A DNA stretch of 11,229 nt from Deltaproteobacteria bacterium (GTDB taxonomy: Bacteria > Desulfobacterota > Desulfuromonadia > Geobacterales > Pseudopelobacteraceae). Positions 1-6,667 of the stretch are shown here, piece after piece (within the stretch, counting starts at the first letter, position 1; every line of letters begins with the position of its first letter). A program made the position numbers and the translations under genes. The notes beneath the pieces are model-generated. The model was given only the letters and a program-made list of their open reading frames with translations. It did no database searches and had not been told where the DNA came from. The stretch is taken from the NCBI GenBank assembly GCA_030654645.1, contig JAURXC010000060.1, positions 1 through 11,229 of the forward strand. The letters are read 5' to 3'.

Positions 1-771
1 CTGCGGCTGCGGGTGATGAACCATGTCCGCAGCAAGAAACTTGCGGATCTGGCAAAAGACATGAACCAGGTTCTGGAGAAGGAGGTCATCAAGAAAACCG
101 CGGCACTGCAGATCGCCCTCAAGCAGTCCCAGGAAGCCGAATACGAGATTTCACTGCGCCTCGGTAAAGCCGCCGAATTCCGAGACCAGGAAACCGGCAT
201 GCATACGCGCAGGATCAGTGAGCTGTCAAAGCACCTGGGAACGCTGGCCGGGTTTGATGAAGATCGCTGCGAAGTGCTCCGCAAGGCCTCGCCGCTGCAC
301 GACGTGGGAAAGATCGGCATCCCCGACCGGATTCTGCTGAAGCCGGGAAAACTGGACGTTGACGAATTCGAAATCATGAAGCAGCACACCACCATCGGCG
401 GCACGATCCTGGCGGATTCGGATCAATATCCGTTACTGGACGCCGGCTCCGTGATCGCCCTGCAGCACCATGAAAAATGGGACGGAAGCGGCTATCCCCA
501 TGGGCTCAAGGGGGCCGATATCCACGAGTTCGCCAGAATTGTTTCCATCGTCGATGTCTTTGACGCGCTGACCTCGGAGCGCCCTTACAAAAAAGCCTTC
601 TCACTGGAAAAATCAACCAGCATCATGGAAGAGGGCCGCGGCGTTTTTTTCGATCCGGATTTTCTCGACCTGTTTCTGGACAATGTCCAGAGTTTCGTGG
701 CGATCAAGGATAAGCTGAAGGATGTGGAGGAAGAGCAGCTTGACATCTGCGACATCAGCAAACTGACCTGA
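1..771 (+). CDS. Response regulator C-terminal part with HD-GYP domain (c-di-GMP phosphodiesterase), 5' end outside window
   Basis: The reading frame is open from base 1 (Leu-Arg-Leu-Arg-Val-Met...), so the gene starts upstream and 256 residues are visible. The opening residues resemble the end of a receiver domain running into a helical, probably coiled-coil linker (about 10-50). The HD-GYP domain follows: AAEFRDQETGMHTRR (about 53-67), the HD pair His100-Asp101 in SPLHDVGKIG, and a canonical HHEKWDGSGYP motif (156-166). All metal-ligand and signature residues I can identify are present, so an active phosphodiesterase that degrades cyclic di-GMP is expected; that activity is family knowledge. 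The missing N-terminus is probably a receiver domain, making this a REC-HD-GYP regulator of the RpfG type; this is an inference. It converges with nifEN. The stop is TGA at 769-771. Codons 5 and 6 are GTG and ATG, but these are unlikely to be true starts. Confidence 0.9.
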   Translation: MRLRVMNHVRSKKLADLAKDMNQVLEKEVIKKTAALQIALKQSQEAEYEISLRLGKAAEFRDQETGMHTRRISELSKHLGTLAGFDEDRCEVLRKASPLHDVGKIGIPDRILLKPGKLDVDEFEIMKQHTTIGGTILADSDQYPLLDAGSVIALQHHEKWDGSGYPHGLKGADIHEFARIVSIVDVFDALTSERPYKKAFSLEKSTSIMEEGRGVFFDPDFLDLFLDNVQSFVAIKDKLKDVEEEQLDICDISKLT

Positions 772-819
772 TCCTCCTGCCACCCAGGTTTTCACAATTG
801 AACCTAGAAAAAAGCATTT

Positions 820-948
820 GCCACAGAGGACACAGAGCTCACAGAGAATTTTCAACCTATTACAGTATTAAGGCCATTCACCCAAAAGGTGATTCAAAAA
901 ACAAATTTTTTGTTGTCAGTACTCTGTGTTCTCTGTGATCTCTGTGGC
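820..948. repeat. Inverted pair of CACAGAG 9-nt-period repeats
   Basis: The left arm (820-847) begins GCCACAGAG and contains three CACAGAG units spaced nine bases apart. The right arm (922-948) is its inverted copy: CTCTGTG at 922-928 and 931-937, then CTCTGTGGC at 940-948. When the arms are aligned, all three 7-nt cores match and only the 2-nt spacers differ. The 74-base interior holds a small perfect hairpin (878-882 with 888-892, TCACC/GGTGA) and an A/T-rich stretch (896-911), and no gene. I recall CACAGAG/CTCTGTG repeats of this look as dispersed intergenic elements in many environmental genomes, including Desulfuromonadales, but their function is not established. As RNA this could fold into one long imperfect hairpin. 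Confidence 0.75.
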
Positions 949-971
949 TAACTGCCGTTTTAAGGTTGACT

Positions 972-1001
972 GACCGGCCATCAACAGCCGGTCCTTTTTT
1001 T
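972..1001 (+). terminator. Rho-independent terminator, plus-strand orientation
   Basis: A perfect 7-bp stem GACCGGC (972-978) / GCCGGTC (987-993) with an 8-nt loop is followed by C and seven T residues (995-1001). The T tract lies on the plus strand, so it would end transcripts coming from the HD-GYP gene, about 200 bases after its stop. On the minus strand the hairpin has A residues before it and no T tract after it, so it is at best a weak terminator for nifEN. Confidence 0.8.
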
Positions 1002-1005
1002 GTCG

Positions 1006-3756
1006 TCAGTTATGGGCCAGTTTCTGGGCTTCCTTGGCATTGGCCTGAAACAGGTTGGCGGTTTCGAAGACCAGGTTGAGCGTGCCGCGATATCCGACCC
1101 ACATCTTCTGGTGAGCGCCCAGGCGATCGAATACCGGCAGCCCGGCCCGCAGGTGCGCGCCGATCTTGAGCTTGTTCGCCGCCTGACGGCCGTTCGAGTT
1201 GGCCACCAGAAGATCGGCCCCCTTGGCCGCCTCTTCCAGGTCCTCCAGGTCGCCGACAAAAACGTTCCCGCAGGGCAGGGAATCCAGACCGCGGGTACGG
1301 GTGGCGGAAAGCGCCGCCTGGATCTCGCACCCCATGCCGGCCAGGAAACGGGTCAGGGTCTTGAGGTTGTCCGACTCCAGCGCCAGAGCCACCTTCTTGT
1401 TGCCGAACTGGTAGTGGCTGTCCACCATGGCGTCCATCAGCCGACTGCGCCAGCGGCGGTGCTTGTCCGGAACCGGCCTCCCGCTGATCGCGGAAAGCGA
1501 CTCCATCAGCAGGTCGGTCTCGGCCAGGCCGGTCAGGGATGTAAAACCATGGGCCGGGATGCCGAACTTCTCCTTCAGTTTCAGGGCGGCCCTGGCCAGT
1601 GAATCTCCGACATATAATGTCGCAACGCTGCGCCCGGCCTTTCTAATATCTTCAACCGGTATGCCGCCGGTCGAGAGCGGTGACACCACCTCGTCGATAT
1701 GCCCGTCCATGGCGTTGGAAATATCCGGAATCGTCAGTACCGTCAGCCCGAATGATTCGACCAATTCTTTCAATTCCTCCACATCGGCCGGTGTCAGGTG
1801 CGCACCGGGCAGCAGGTTGACCTGGCACGGCACGGTTTCGCCCCCTTCCGGGAGGCTGGAGACGATCGCCTCGACCGCCGCGGCGTAACCTTCCTGCAGC
1901 GAACCGCAGTAATCGGGTGTCGCGGCATGGATGATCGGGATGTGCGCCGTTTCGGGATGCTCCTGGCGGAAATGCACGATGGCGCTGTGCACGTCGTCGC
2001 CCATGGTCTCGGTCAAGCCCGAAGTCATCACCCCCACCACCTCGGGCTGGAACTTCTCGATCACCCGCCCGATGCCCTTCTTCAGGTTTTCCCAACCGCC
2101 GAAGATCGCGCTGTCCTCGCTCATCGCGGTTGCGTTCAGAGCGATCGATTCCTTGTAGTGCCTTGACAGCTGCAGCCGGATGAAGGTCGAGCAGCCCTGG
2201 GCGCCGTGCAGCAGTCCCAGCATGTTGTCGATTCCCAGGTATGCCATGGTGGCCCCCAGCGCGGGTGAGTTCTTCTGCGGATTGACCGTGGCGGCCTTGG
2301 TTGAGACCTTGACCCGCGAGGCCGAAATATCCTCGGCCAGGAAATTCTCGGCATGTTGCAGCGGCGATTGATCATCCCCCCCCACATCTTTTTCCCAGGG
2401 CGCCGGAGCGTTCAGAACCGGCCAGATCGGGTTATTGACGGTCATATCCAACTGCTGGGCGAAGGTCACCATCCCCTCGTAGCCGGCATAGGGGTGGGAA
2501 CGGCCATGGTTAATGTCCAGGAAGGGGGTCTTGGTCTTGAGCGCCAGGAACTTGGTCTTGCCGCCGGCCACGATCAGGTCCGGCATCTTCTCGCGCATGA
2601 CCGCCAGCAGTCCGGCGGTGGAGGTATCCTCGATAATCTTGGCATCCTGGTGCATCAGCCCTTTCATGCGGTAGAAATCCTCCAGCGTCGAGTTCTGGGT
2701 TCCGGCCGCCAGGATCTCGACCCCCAGCTCACGCAGCGAGTTAACCATCGACCAGGTCTTGACGCCACCGGTGAAGAGCACCGCCCGTTTCCCCTCCAGC
2801 CTCTCGCGGTAGGGCGCGATCCGCTGACGGCATTTGGCCTCCTCCTCTTCCAGCAGCTTTTCAACCCGATCCTGCATGACCCGTTTCTCCAGGCCGTTGA
2901 CGATGTTGTCCAGCTCGCGGGCGATGTCGCGCAGCGCCTTGGCGGTGTCGGTCATGCCGTAGAAGGACTCCTCCAGGTAGGGCATGCCGTAGGTTTTCTG
3001 CATCTTTTTGGCCAGGTTGGTCAGGGATTTGGAACAGATGATGATATTGAGCTTGGCCCGGTGGGCGTAGCGCAGCTCCTCGAATTTCGCGTCGCCGCTG
3101 AAGCAGGAGAGAATCTGGATTCCCAGCCTGTCGAAGAGCGGCAGCATGCCCCACAGGTCACCGGCGATGTTGTACTCGCCGATCAGGTTGATCGGGTATT
3201 CCCCCAGCAGCGGCGGTTCGGTGGTGCCGATCACGTACTTGAAGAGGATCTCGCCCGCCAGCCGGTTGCCGATGTTCTTGTCGCCGATGAAACCGGGGGT
3301 GTTGACCGGGATCACCGGGATTGCGACTTTTCCTGACGCAGCCGCGCAAACCGCCTCCACGTCGTCGCCGGTCATGGCGGTCACGCAGGTGGCATAGACG
3401 AAGATGGCCCGGGCCTGGTCCTTGTAACGTTCCGCAAGATCCAGGATCGCCTTGTACAGTTTCTTCTCGCCGCCGAAGATCACATCGTTTTCCAGCATCT
3501 CGGTGGTGAAGCCGCGCCGGTAGAGTTGCGAATCGCTGGAGCGGGCGCCGCGATTGTCCCATGAGTTTCCGGCGCAGGCGATCGGGCCATGCACCAGGTG
3601 GATCACGTCGGTGATCGGCATCAGCACCACGCGGGCGCCATCATAGGCGCAGGAACGTTCGGTTCCCTCGCCCGGTTCGGATTTCTTGCAGAACTTGGGA
3701 GCGCCCTTGTCGTGGGTTTCACAATTGTCGGTATCGTACCAGTCCGGTTTGGCCAT
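1006..3756 (-). CDS. nifEN: Fused FeMo-cofactor scaffold protein NifE-NifN
   Basis: A 916-residue protein in which NifE (about 1-458) continues in frame into NifN (about 459-916). NifEN is the cytoplasmic scaffold on which the NifB-derived precursor is matured to FeMo-cofactor before transfer to NifDK. The NifE half has Cys36, Cys61 (HGPIACAG) and Cys124 (YATCVTAMTGDD), matching the known NifE [4Fe-4S] ligands. The NifN half supplies Cys522 (HGAQGCSTF), the expected fourth ligand. Separate NifE and NifN are usually about 450 residues each, so both halves are full length; a fused nifEN is known from Geobacter. The start at 3756 is chosen because AGAGGAT lies 6 nt upstream; an upstream in-frame start at 3822 would add 22 unconserved residues and overlap the leader hairpin. 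No other nif gene is visible nearby. A run of eight G lies at the NifE/NifN junction (2376-2383). Confidence 0.96.
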   Translation of the reverse strand: MAKPDWYDTDNCETHDKGAPKFCKKSEPGEGTERSCAYDGARVVLMPITDVIHLVHGPIACAGNSWDNRGARSSDSQLYRRGFTTEMLENDVIFGGEKKLYKAILDLAERYKDQARAIFVYATCVTAMTGDDVEAVCAAASGKVAIPVIPVNTPGFIGDKNIGNRLAGEILFKYVIGTTEPPLLGEYPINLIGEYNIAGDLWGMLPLFDRLGIQILSCFSGDAKFEELRYAHRAKLNIIICSKSLTNLAKKMQKTYGMPYLEESFYGMTDTAKALRDIARELDNIVNGLEKRVMQDRVEKLLEEEEAKCRQRIAPYRERLEGKRAVLFTGGVKTWSMVNSLRELGVEILAAGTQNSTLEDFYRMKGLMHQDAKIIEDTSTAGLLAVMREKMPDLIVAGGKTKFLALKTKTPFLDINHGRSHPYAGYEGMVTFAQQLDMTVNNPIWPVLNAPAPWEKDVGGDDQSPLQHAENFLAEDISASRVKVSTKAATVNPQKNSPALGATMAYLGIDNMLGLLHGAQGCSTFIRLQLSRHYKESIALNATAMSEDSAIFGGWENLKKGIGRVIEKFQPEVVGVMTSGLTETMGDDVHSAIVHFRQEHPETAHIPIIHAATPDYCGSLQEGYAAAVEAIVSSLPEGGETVPCQVNLLPGAHLTPADVEELKELVESFGLTVLTIPDISNAMDGHIDEVVSPLSTGGIPVEDIRKAGRSVATLYVGDSLARAALKLKEKFGIPAHGFTSLTGLAETDLLMESLSAISGRPVPDKHRRWRSRLMDAMVDSHYQFGNKKVALALESDNLKTLTRFLAGMGCEIQAALSATRTRGLDSLPCGNVFVGDLEDLEEAAKGADLLVANSNGRQAANKLKIGAHLRAGLPVFDRLGAHQKMWVGYRGTLNLVFETANLFQANAKEAQKLAHN

Positions 3757-3762
3757 GATTGT

Positions 3763-3769
3763 ATCCTCT
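3763..3769 (-). promoter_or_regulatory. Ribosome binding site deciding the nifEN start
   Basis: AGAGGAT on the minus strand, followed by a 6-nt spacer and ATG at 3756. This favours the start at 3756 over the longer in-frame ORF beginning at 3822. Confidence 0.75.
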
Positions 3770-3806
3770 TGATAAGCTAGACTCTTGGTTTGTTCCGACT
3801 GCAACG

Positions 3807-3850
3807 AAAAACGGCGCTCCACATCTGCGGATGAAATCAGGAGGCGCCGT
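3807..3850 (-). terminator. Leader terminator (attenuator) upstream of nifEN
   Basis: On the minus strand, ACGGCG (3850-3845), a bulged C (3844) and CTCC (3843-3840) pair with GGAG (3820-3817) and CGCCGT (3816-3811), a 10-bp GC-rich stem. Five U residues follow at once (3811-3807), then CGUUG. It lies between the predicted sigma-54 start site (about 3863) and the nifEN start codon, so it would end transcription in the leader unless relieved. A small alternative hairpin, GGC/GCC closing the hexaloop AACGGC (3854-3843), uses the terminator's 5' arm and could compete with it. Confidence 0.7.
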
Positions 3851-3872
3851 TGCCGGAGTTTGAGTCCATAGG

Positions 3873-3888
3873 AGCATTTGACGTGCCA
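3873..3888 (-). promoter_or_regulatory. Sigma-54 (RpoN) promoter for nifEN
   Basis: The minus strand reads TGGCACGTCAAATGCT, which matches the consensus TGGCACG-N4-TTGCW with exact -24/-12 spacing and one mismatch (ATGC for TTGC). The predicted start site is near 3863, giving a leader of about 106 nt. Sigma-54 control by an enhancer-binding protein is the norm for nif genes. I found no TGT-N10-ACA NifA-type site in the bases just upstream, which is consistent with the non-NifA control described for Geobacter. Confidence 0.85.
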
Positions 3889-3953
3889 AACCGCAGCCTG
3901 GCGCTATCATGCCGATTTTACACCAATTTGCCATGATGCCCACAACCAGCCGG

Positions 3954-3987
3954 GGCCAGCCTGCCTGTTTATTAGGCAGCTGCGGCC
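3954..3987 (-). terminator. Possible end-of-operon hairpin after the heme-motif kinase
   Basis: Just after the kinase stop (3989-3991) the minus strand can form CTGCCT/AGGCAG with a 7-nt loop (AATAAAC), flanked by a further GGCC/GGCC pairing across a small internal loop. No clear U tract follows, so it may only stabilise the mRNA end. It could equally be part of the region upstream of the nifEN promoter. Confidence 0.35.
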
Positions 3988-3988
3988 A

Positions 3989-6667
3989 TTAAGCCTCCTT
4001 TTCCAGGCCGCCGCGGACAGCCGCAAGCAGATCCAGCGGTTTGACCGGTTTCTGCAGGAATGTCGCATTGAGATCAACAATAGCGGCCCGATCGACAATG
4101 TCGTCAGTGTAGCCGCTGATCATGATGATCGGCAGCTCCGGTTGCCGTTTCCTGATCTCTTCCACCAGTTCCCGCCCGTTCATGCGCGGCATGATCACGT
4201 CCACGATTGCAATCCGTATCCGTTCGCGGTTAGCTTCAAACATCTCCAGCGCCTCGATGCCGTCCCCCGCCTCCAGAATCGAGTAGCCGTACAGTTCCAG
4301 CAACTGCCGGAACATCCTCATGATCGCGGCATCATCTTCGGCAATCATAATTGTCTCACTGCCGTGGTGGTTGACAACCGCGGTCGCCTTTACCGGTTTT
4401 ACGGGCTGCTCTCCTTCGTGGCTGCGCAGGTAGATGCAGAATTCGGTGCCTCTCCCCGGTATGCTGGTGACAGTGACATAACCTCCATGCTTGGTTATAA
4501 TCCCATGCACGATCGAGAGTCCCAGACCGGTTCCCTTACCCTTCTCCTTGGTGGTGAAAAACGGTTCGAAAATACGGTCAATCACCCCGGCGGCGATTCC
4601 GGCGCCGCTGTCACTGACGCAGAGGCGGGCATATTGGCCGGCCAGAATCACAGTCCCTCCGATGATCGCCGCCTCTTCAAACAGAACCGGACTTGTGGAT
4701 AACGTGATAATGCCGCCGCTGCCGATCGCATCACGGGCATTGACGACGAGATTTATCAGAACCTGTTCTATCTGTACCCGATCCACGTACACCGATAGTC
4801 GTTCCTCGCACGGTTGGATCGAGAGGGTGATATCCTCCCGGATCAGCCGACCAAGACTCTTGCGAATCGTGGCCAGAATCTGGTTCAGGTCGTCATGCTG
4901 CAGCATCATGTCCTGTTTGCCGCTGAAAGACAGCAGGCTGCGAGTCATCTCCGCGGCCCGGTTAACGGAAGCGGCAATTTCACCGGCAATGTGCAGATTA
5001 TCGTCATCGGTGGAGGTCAGCTTCAACAGGTCGGCATAACCGCTGATCACGGTCAGCACGTTGTTGAAGTCGTGGGCAATGCCACCGGCCAGCGCACCTA
5101 CAGATTCCATCTTCTGGGAGTGCAGCAACTGGGCTTCCAGAGACAAGCGTTCGGTGATGTCTTCAATAGTTTCGATCGCGGCGATGATTCTTCCTTGATG
5201 ATCACGGATTGGAGCCGACGATATCAACAGACGCCGTTTGCGTCCGCCGAGTATATAATCATCTTCGGCATGCAAACGGTCCGGAATCTGCTTCGACACC
5301 GAGAAGTGCAGGTAAAGCGAGACCGCCTCCCCGTCGGTTTCATCGACAACGATATCCGCCAGACAGGGCCGGGGCGACGGATAGAACGCCCGCCACTGTG
5401 CGTCGGAGCCGATCATTTCCGAAGCCTTGACTCCGGTAAGATCCTCCATGGCCCGGTTCCAGATCAGCACCTTGTGGTCGGCGGCGATGACAAAGGTCGG
5501 AGCGGTTGAGTTGTAGATCAGGTTTTCCGCGAAGTCCATCTTGTCATGCAACTGCCGTTCGGCAGCCAGCCGGTCGGTAATGTCGAAGATGATCGAATGC
5601 AGATGCAGGCGCCCTTGGCTGAAAAACGGGCTGCTGAACACCTTCACATTCCGGATGCTGCCGTCGGACAGCTGGTGCCGACATTGAAAATGCCTGACAG
5701 CGCCATCCCTGACCTCGATCAGTCGCTGTTCCACCTTTTCCGCTTCGGAACAGTTGATGTCATAGATTTTCTTTTGCAGTATTTTTACGAGATCATAACC
5801 GTAATATTCGCAGGCGGCCGGGTTGGCGTCCTCGATGGCCCCACTTTCCGGATTAACAATCAACATCACCGCCCGGCTCTGCTGGAACTGACTGCGATAG
5901 CGCTCCTCACTCTCGCGCAACGCCCGGGAAGAGGCGCTGACACGGCGAAAACTGATCCAGAGCCCGGCCAGTCCGGACAGCCAGACCACTGAAATGATCA
6001 GGGTGTGGGCGTAACTGCTTGTAGTCACCGACCGGTCCAGCAGGGCCATCGGAACCGTAACGCTGATACCGCCGCGAACATCGTCTTCACGGTAGCCCTG
6101 GGCGGCATGGCACTTCAGGCATGGCCGCTCCGCCTTGAGAACATGGAGGTAGCGGAAATGCGGTTCCCCGTTGATGGTCTGAAACTCGCTGAACTCAAGC
6201 CCCCCCTTTTCAAGGCGCTCCAAGGCCTTCCTTTCCCAGGCGTCCGGCGCGTTTTCCCGACGGATCGGTTTCAGGCTGGTGATGTGCCCCTCTGGAGAAT
6301 TCGCGGAAGAGCGACCGGCCTCATAGACTTGGCGGATCATATAGGCCGGGTTCATACGCGTAAGCGCTTGGCCGGAGGGGGTGCTGATATCGCGCTCGGG
6401 CACCTTGAGATAGGGATTGGGGGGAGTCTTTTCCGTTACTGGCACATAAACACCGCCATGCATGGCGCCCCAGCGCCGGAAGGCAATATCCTTCTCGTAA
6501 CTGGCCCGGGCTATGCTCAGGGCGTTGGCGGTCAAAAAGTTCCTCTGGTCTTTCAGTTCCACAACGAGAATTGCCACCGCGACGACACTCCAGACAATCG
6601 CAGCGGCACTGAACAGATGCCTGAAGGGCGCCTTTTTGTGATCACACGTCTTTGTTTCCGGCGTCAT
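3989..6667 (-). CDS. Membrane hybrid histidine kinase with periplasmic c-type heme motif (DUF3365/Tll0287-like), two PAS and a receiver
   Basis: An 892-residue sensor. In order: membrane helix about 16-37; periplasmic domain about 38-221 with the pattern of DUF3365 (Tll0287-like) sensors, including MNPAYMIRQVYE and a CLKCH heme-attachment motif (183-187); second helix about 222-240; PAS about 255-370; PAS about 378-508; HisKA with phospho-acceptor His532 (AHDFNN); ATPase domain with N-box Asn639/Asn643, DSGAG (686-690) and a GTGLGL motif; C-terminal receiver with Asp778-Asp779, phospho-acceptor Asp823 and Lys873. All catalytic residues are present. It probably senses redox state or a gas or small molecule through heme; this is an inference. 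The start ATG (6667) overlaps the upstream kinase stop as ATGA, and the longer open frame only shadows that gene's receiver. It is the last gene of the operon that begins with the FIST gene. No output domain is attached. Confidence 0.92.
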   Translation of the reverse strand: MTPETKTCDHKKAPFRHLFSAAAIVWSVVAVAILVVELKDQRNFLTANALSIARASYEKDIAFRRWGAMHGGVYVPVTEKTPPNPYLKVPERDISTPSGQALTRMNPAYMIRQVYEAGRSSANSPEGHITSLKPIRRENAPDAWERKALERLEKGGLEFSEFQTINGEPHFRYLHVLKAERPCLKCHAAQGYREDDVRGGISVTVPMALLDRSVTTSSYAHTLIISVVWLSGLAGLWISFRRVSASSRALRESEERYRSQFQQSRAVMLIVNPESGAIEDANPAACEYYGYDLVKILQKKIYDINCSEAEKVEQRLIEVRDGAVRHFQCRHQLSDGSIRNVKVFSSPFFSQGRLHLHSIIFDITDRLAAERQLHDKMDFAENLIYNSTAPTFVIAADHKVLIWNRAMEDLTGVKASEMIGSDAQWRAFYPSPRPCLADIVVDETDGEAVSLYLHFSVSKQIPDRLHAEDDYILGGRKRRLLISSAPIRDHQGRIIAAIETIEDITERLSLEAQLLHSQKMESVGALAGGIAHDFNNVLTVISGYADLLKLTSTDDDNLHIAGEIAASVNRAAEMTRSLLSFSGKQDMMLQHDDLNQILATIRKSLGRLIREDITLSIQPCEERLSVYVDRVQIEQVLINLVVNARDAIGSGGIITLSTSPVLFEEAAIIGGTVILAGQYARLCVSDSGAGIAAGVIDRIFEPFFTTKEKGKGTGLGLSIVHGIITKHGGYVTVTSIPGRGTEFCIYLRSHEGEQPVKPVKATAVVNHHGSETIMIAEDDAAIMRMFRQLLELYGYSILEAGDGIEALEMFEANRERIRIAIVDVIMPRMNGRELVEEIRKRQPELPIIMISGYTDDIVDRAAIVDLNATFLQKPVKPLDLLAAVRGGLEKEA

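Noticed and set aside
820..948. CRISPR array
   Set aside because: The cores are 7 nt at 9-nt spacing and inverted between arms; there are no spacer-length unique segments and no cas genes.
2353..3336. Long plus-strand open frame (327 codons) opposite nifEN
   Set aside because: It is antisense to strongly conserved NifE/NifN coding sequence, its translation has no recognisable motif, and high-GC coding DNA commonly leaves such antisense frames open.
3757..3822. Longer nifEN start adding 22 residues
   Set aside because: The extra residues are not NifE-like, they overlap the leader hairpin, and a good ribosome binding site sits before the ATG at 3756.
3807..3860. Canonical dual-hexaloop ANTAR target
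   Set aside because: Only one hexaloop with A1 and G4 (AACGGC) is visible, on a 3-bp stem, and the predicted start site leaves little room for a second upstream hairpin; kept only as a possibility.
3890..3988. NifA upstream activator sequence TGT-N10-ACA
   Set aside because: I looked for the palindromic pair with exact spacing and found none.
3878..4702. Plus-strand open frame (274 codons) opposite the end of the heme-motif kinase
   Set aside because: It lies antisense to intact receiver and ATPase domains, crosses the nifEN promoter and has no family signature.
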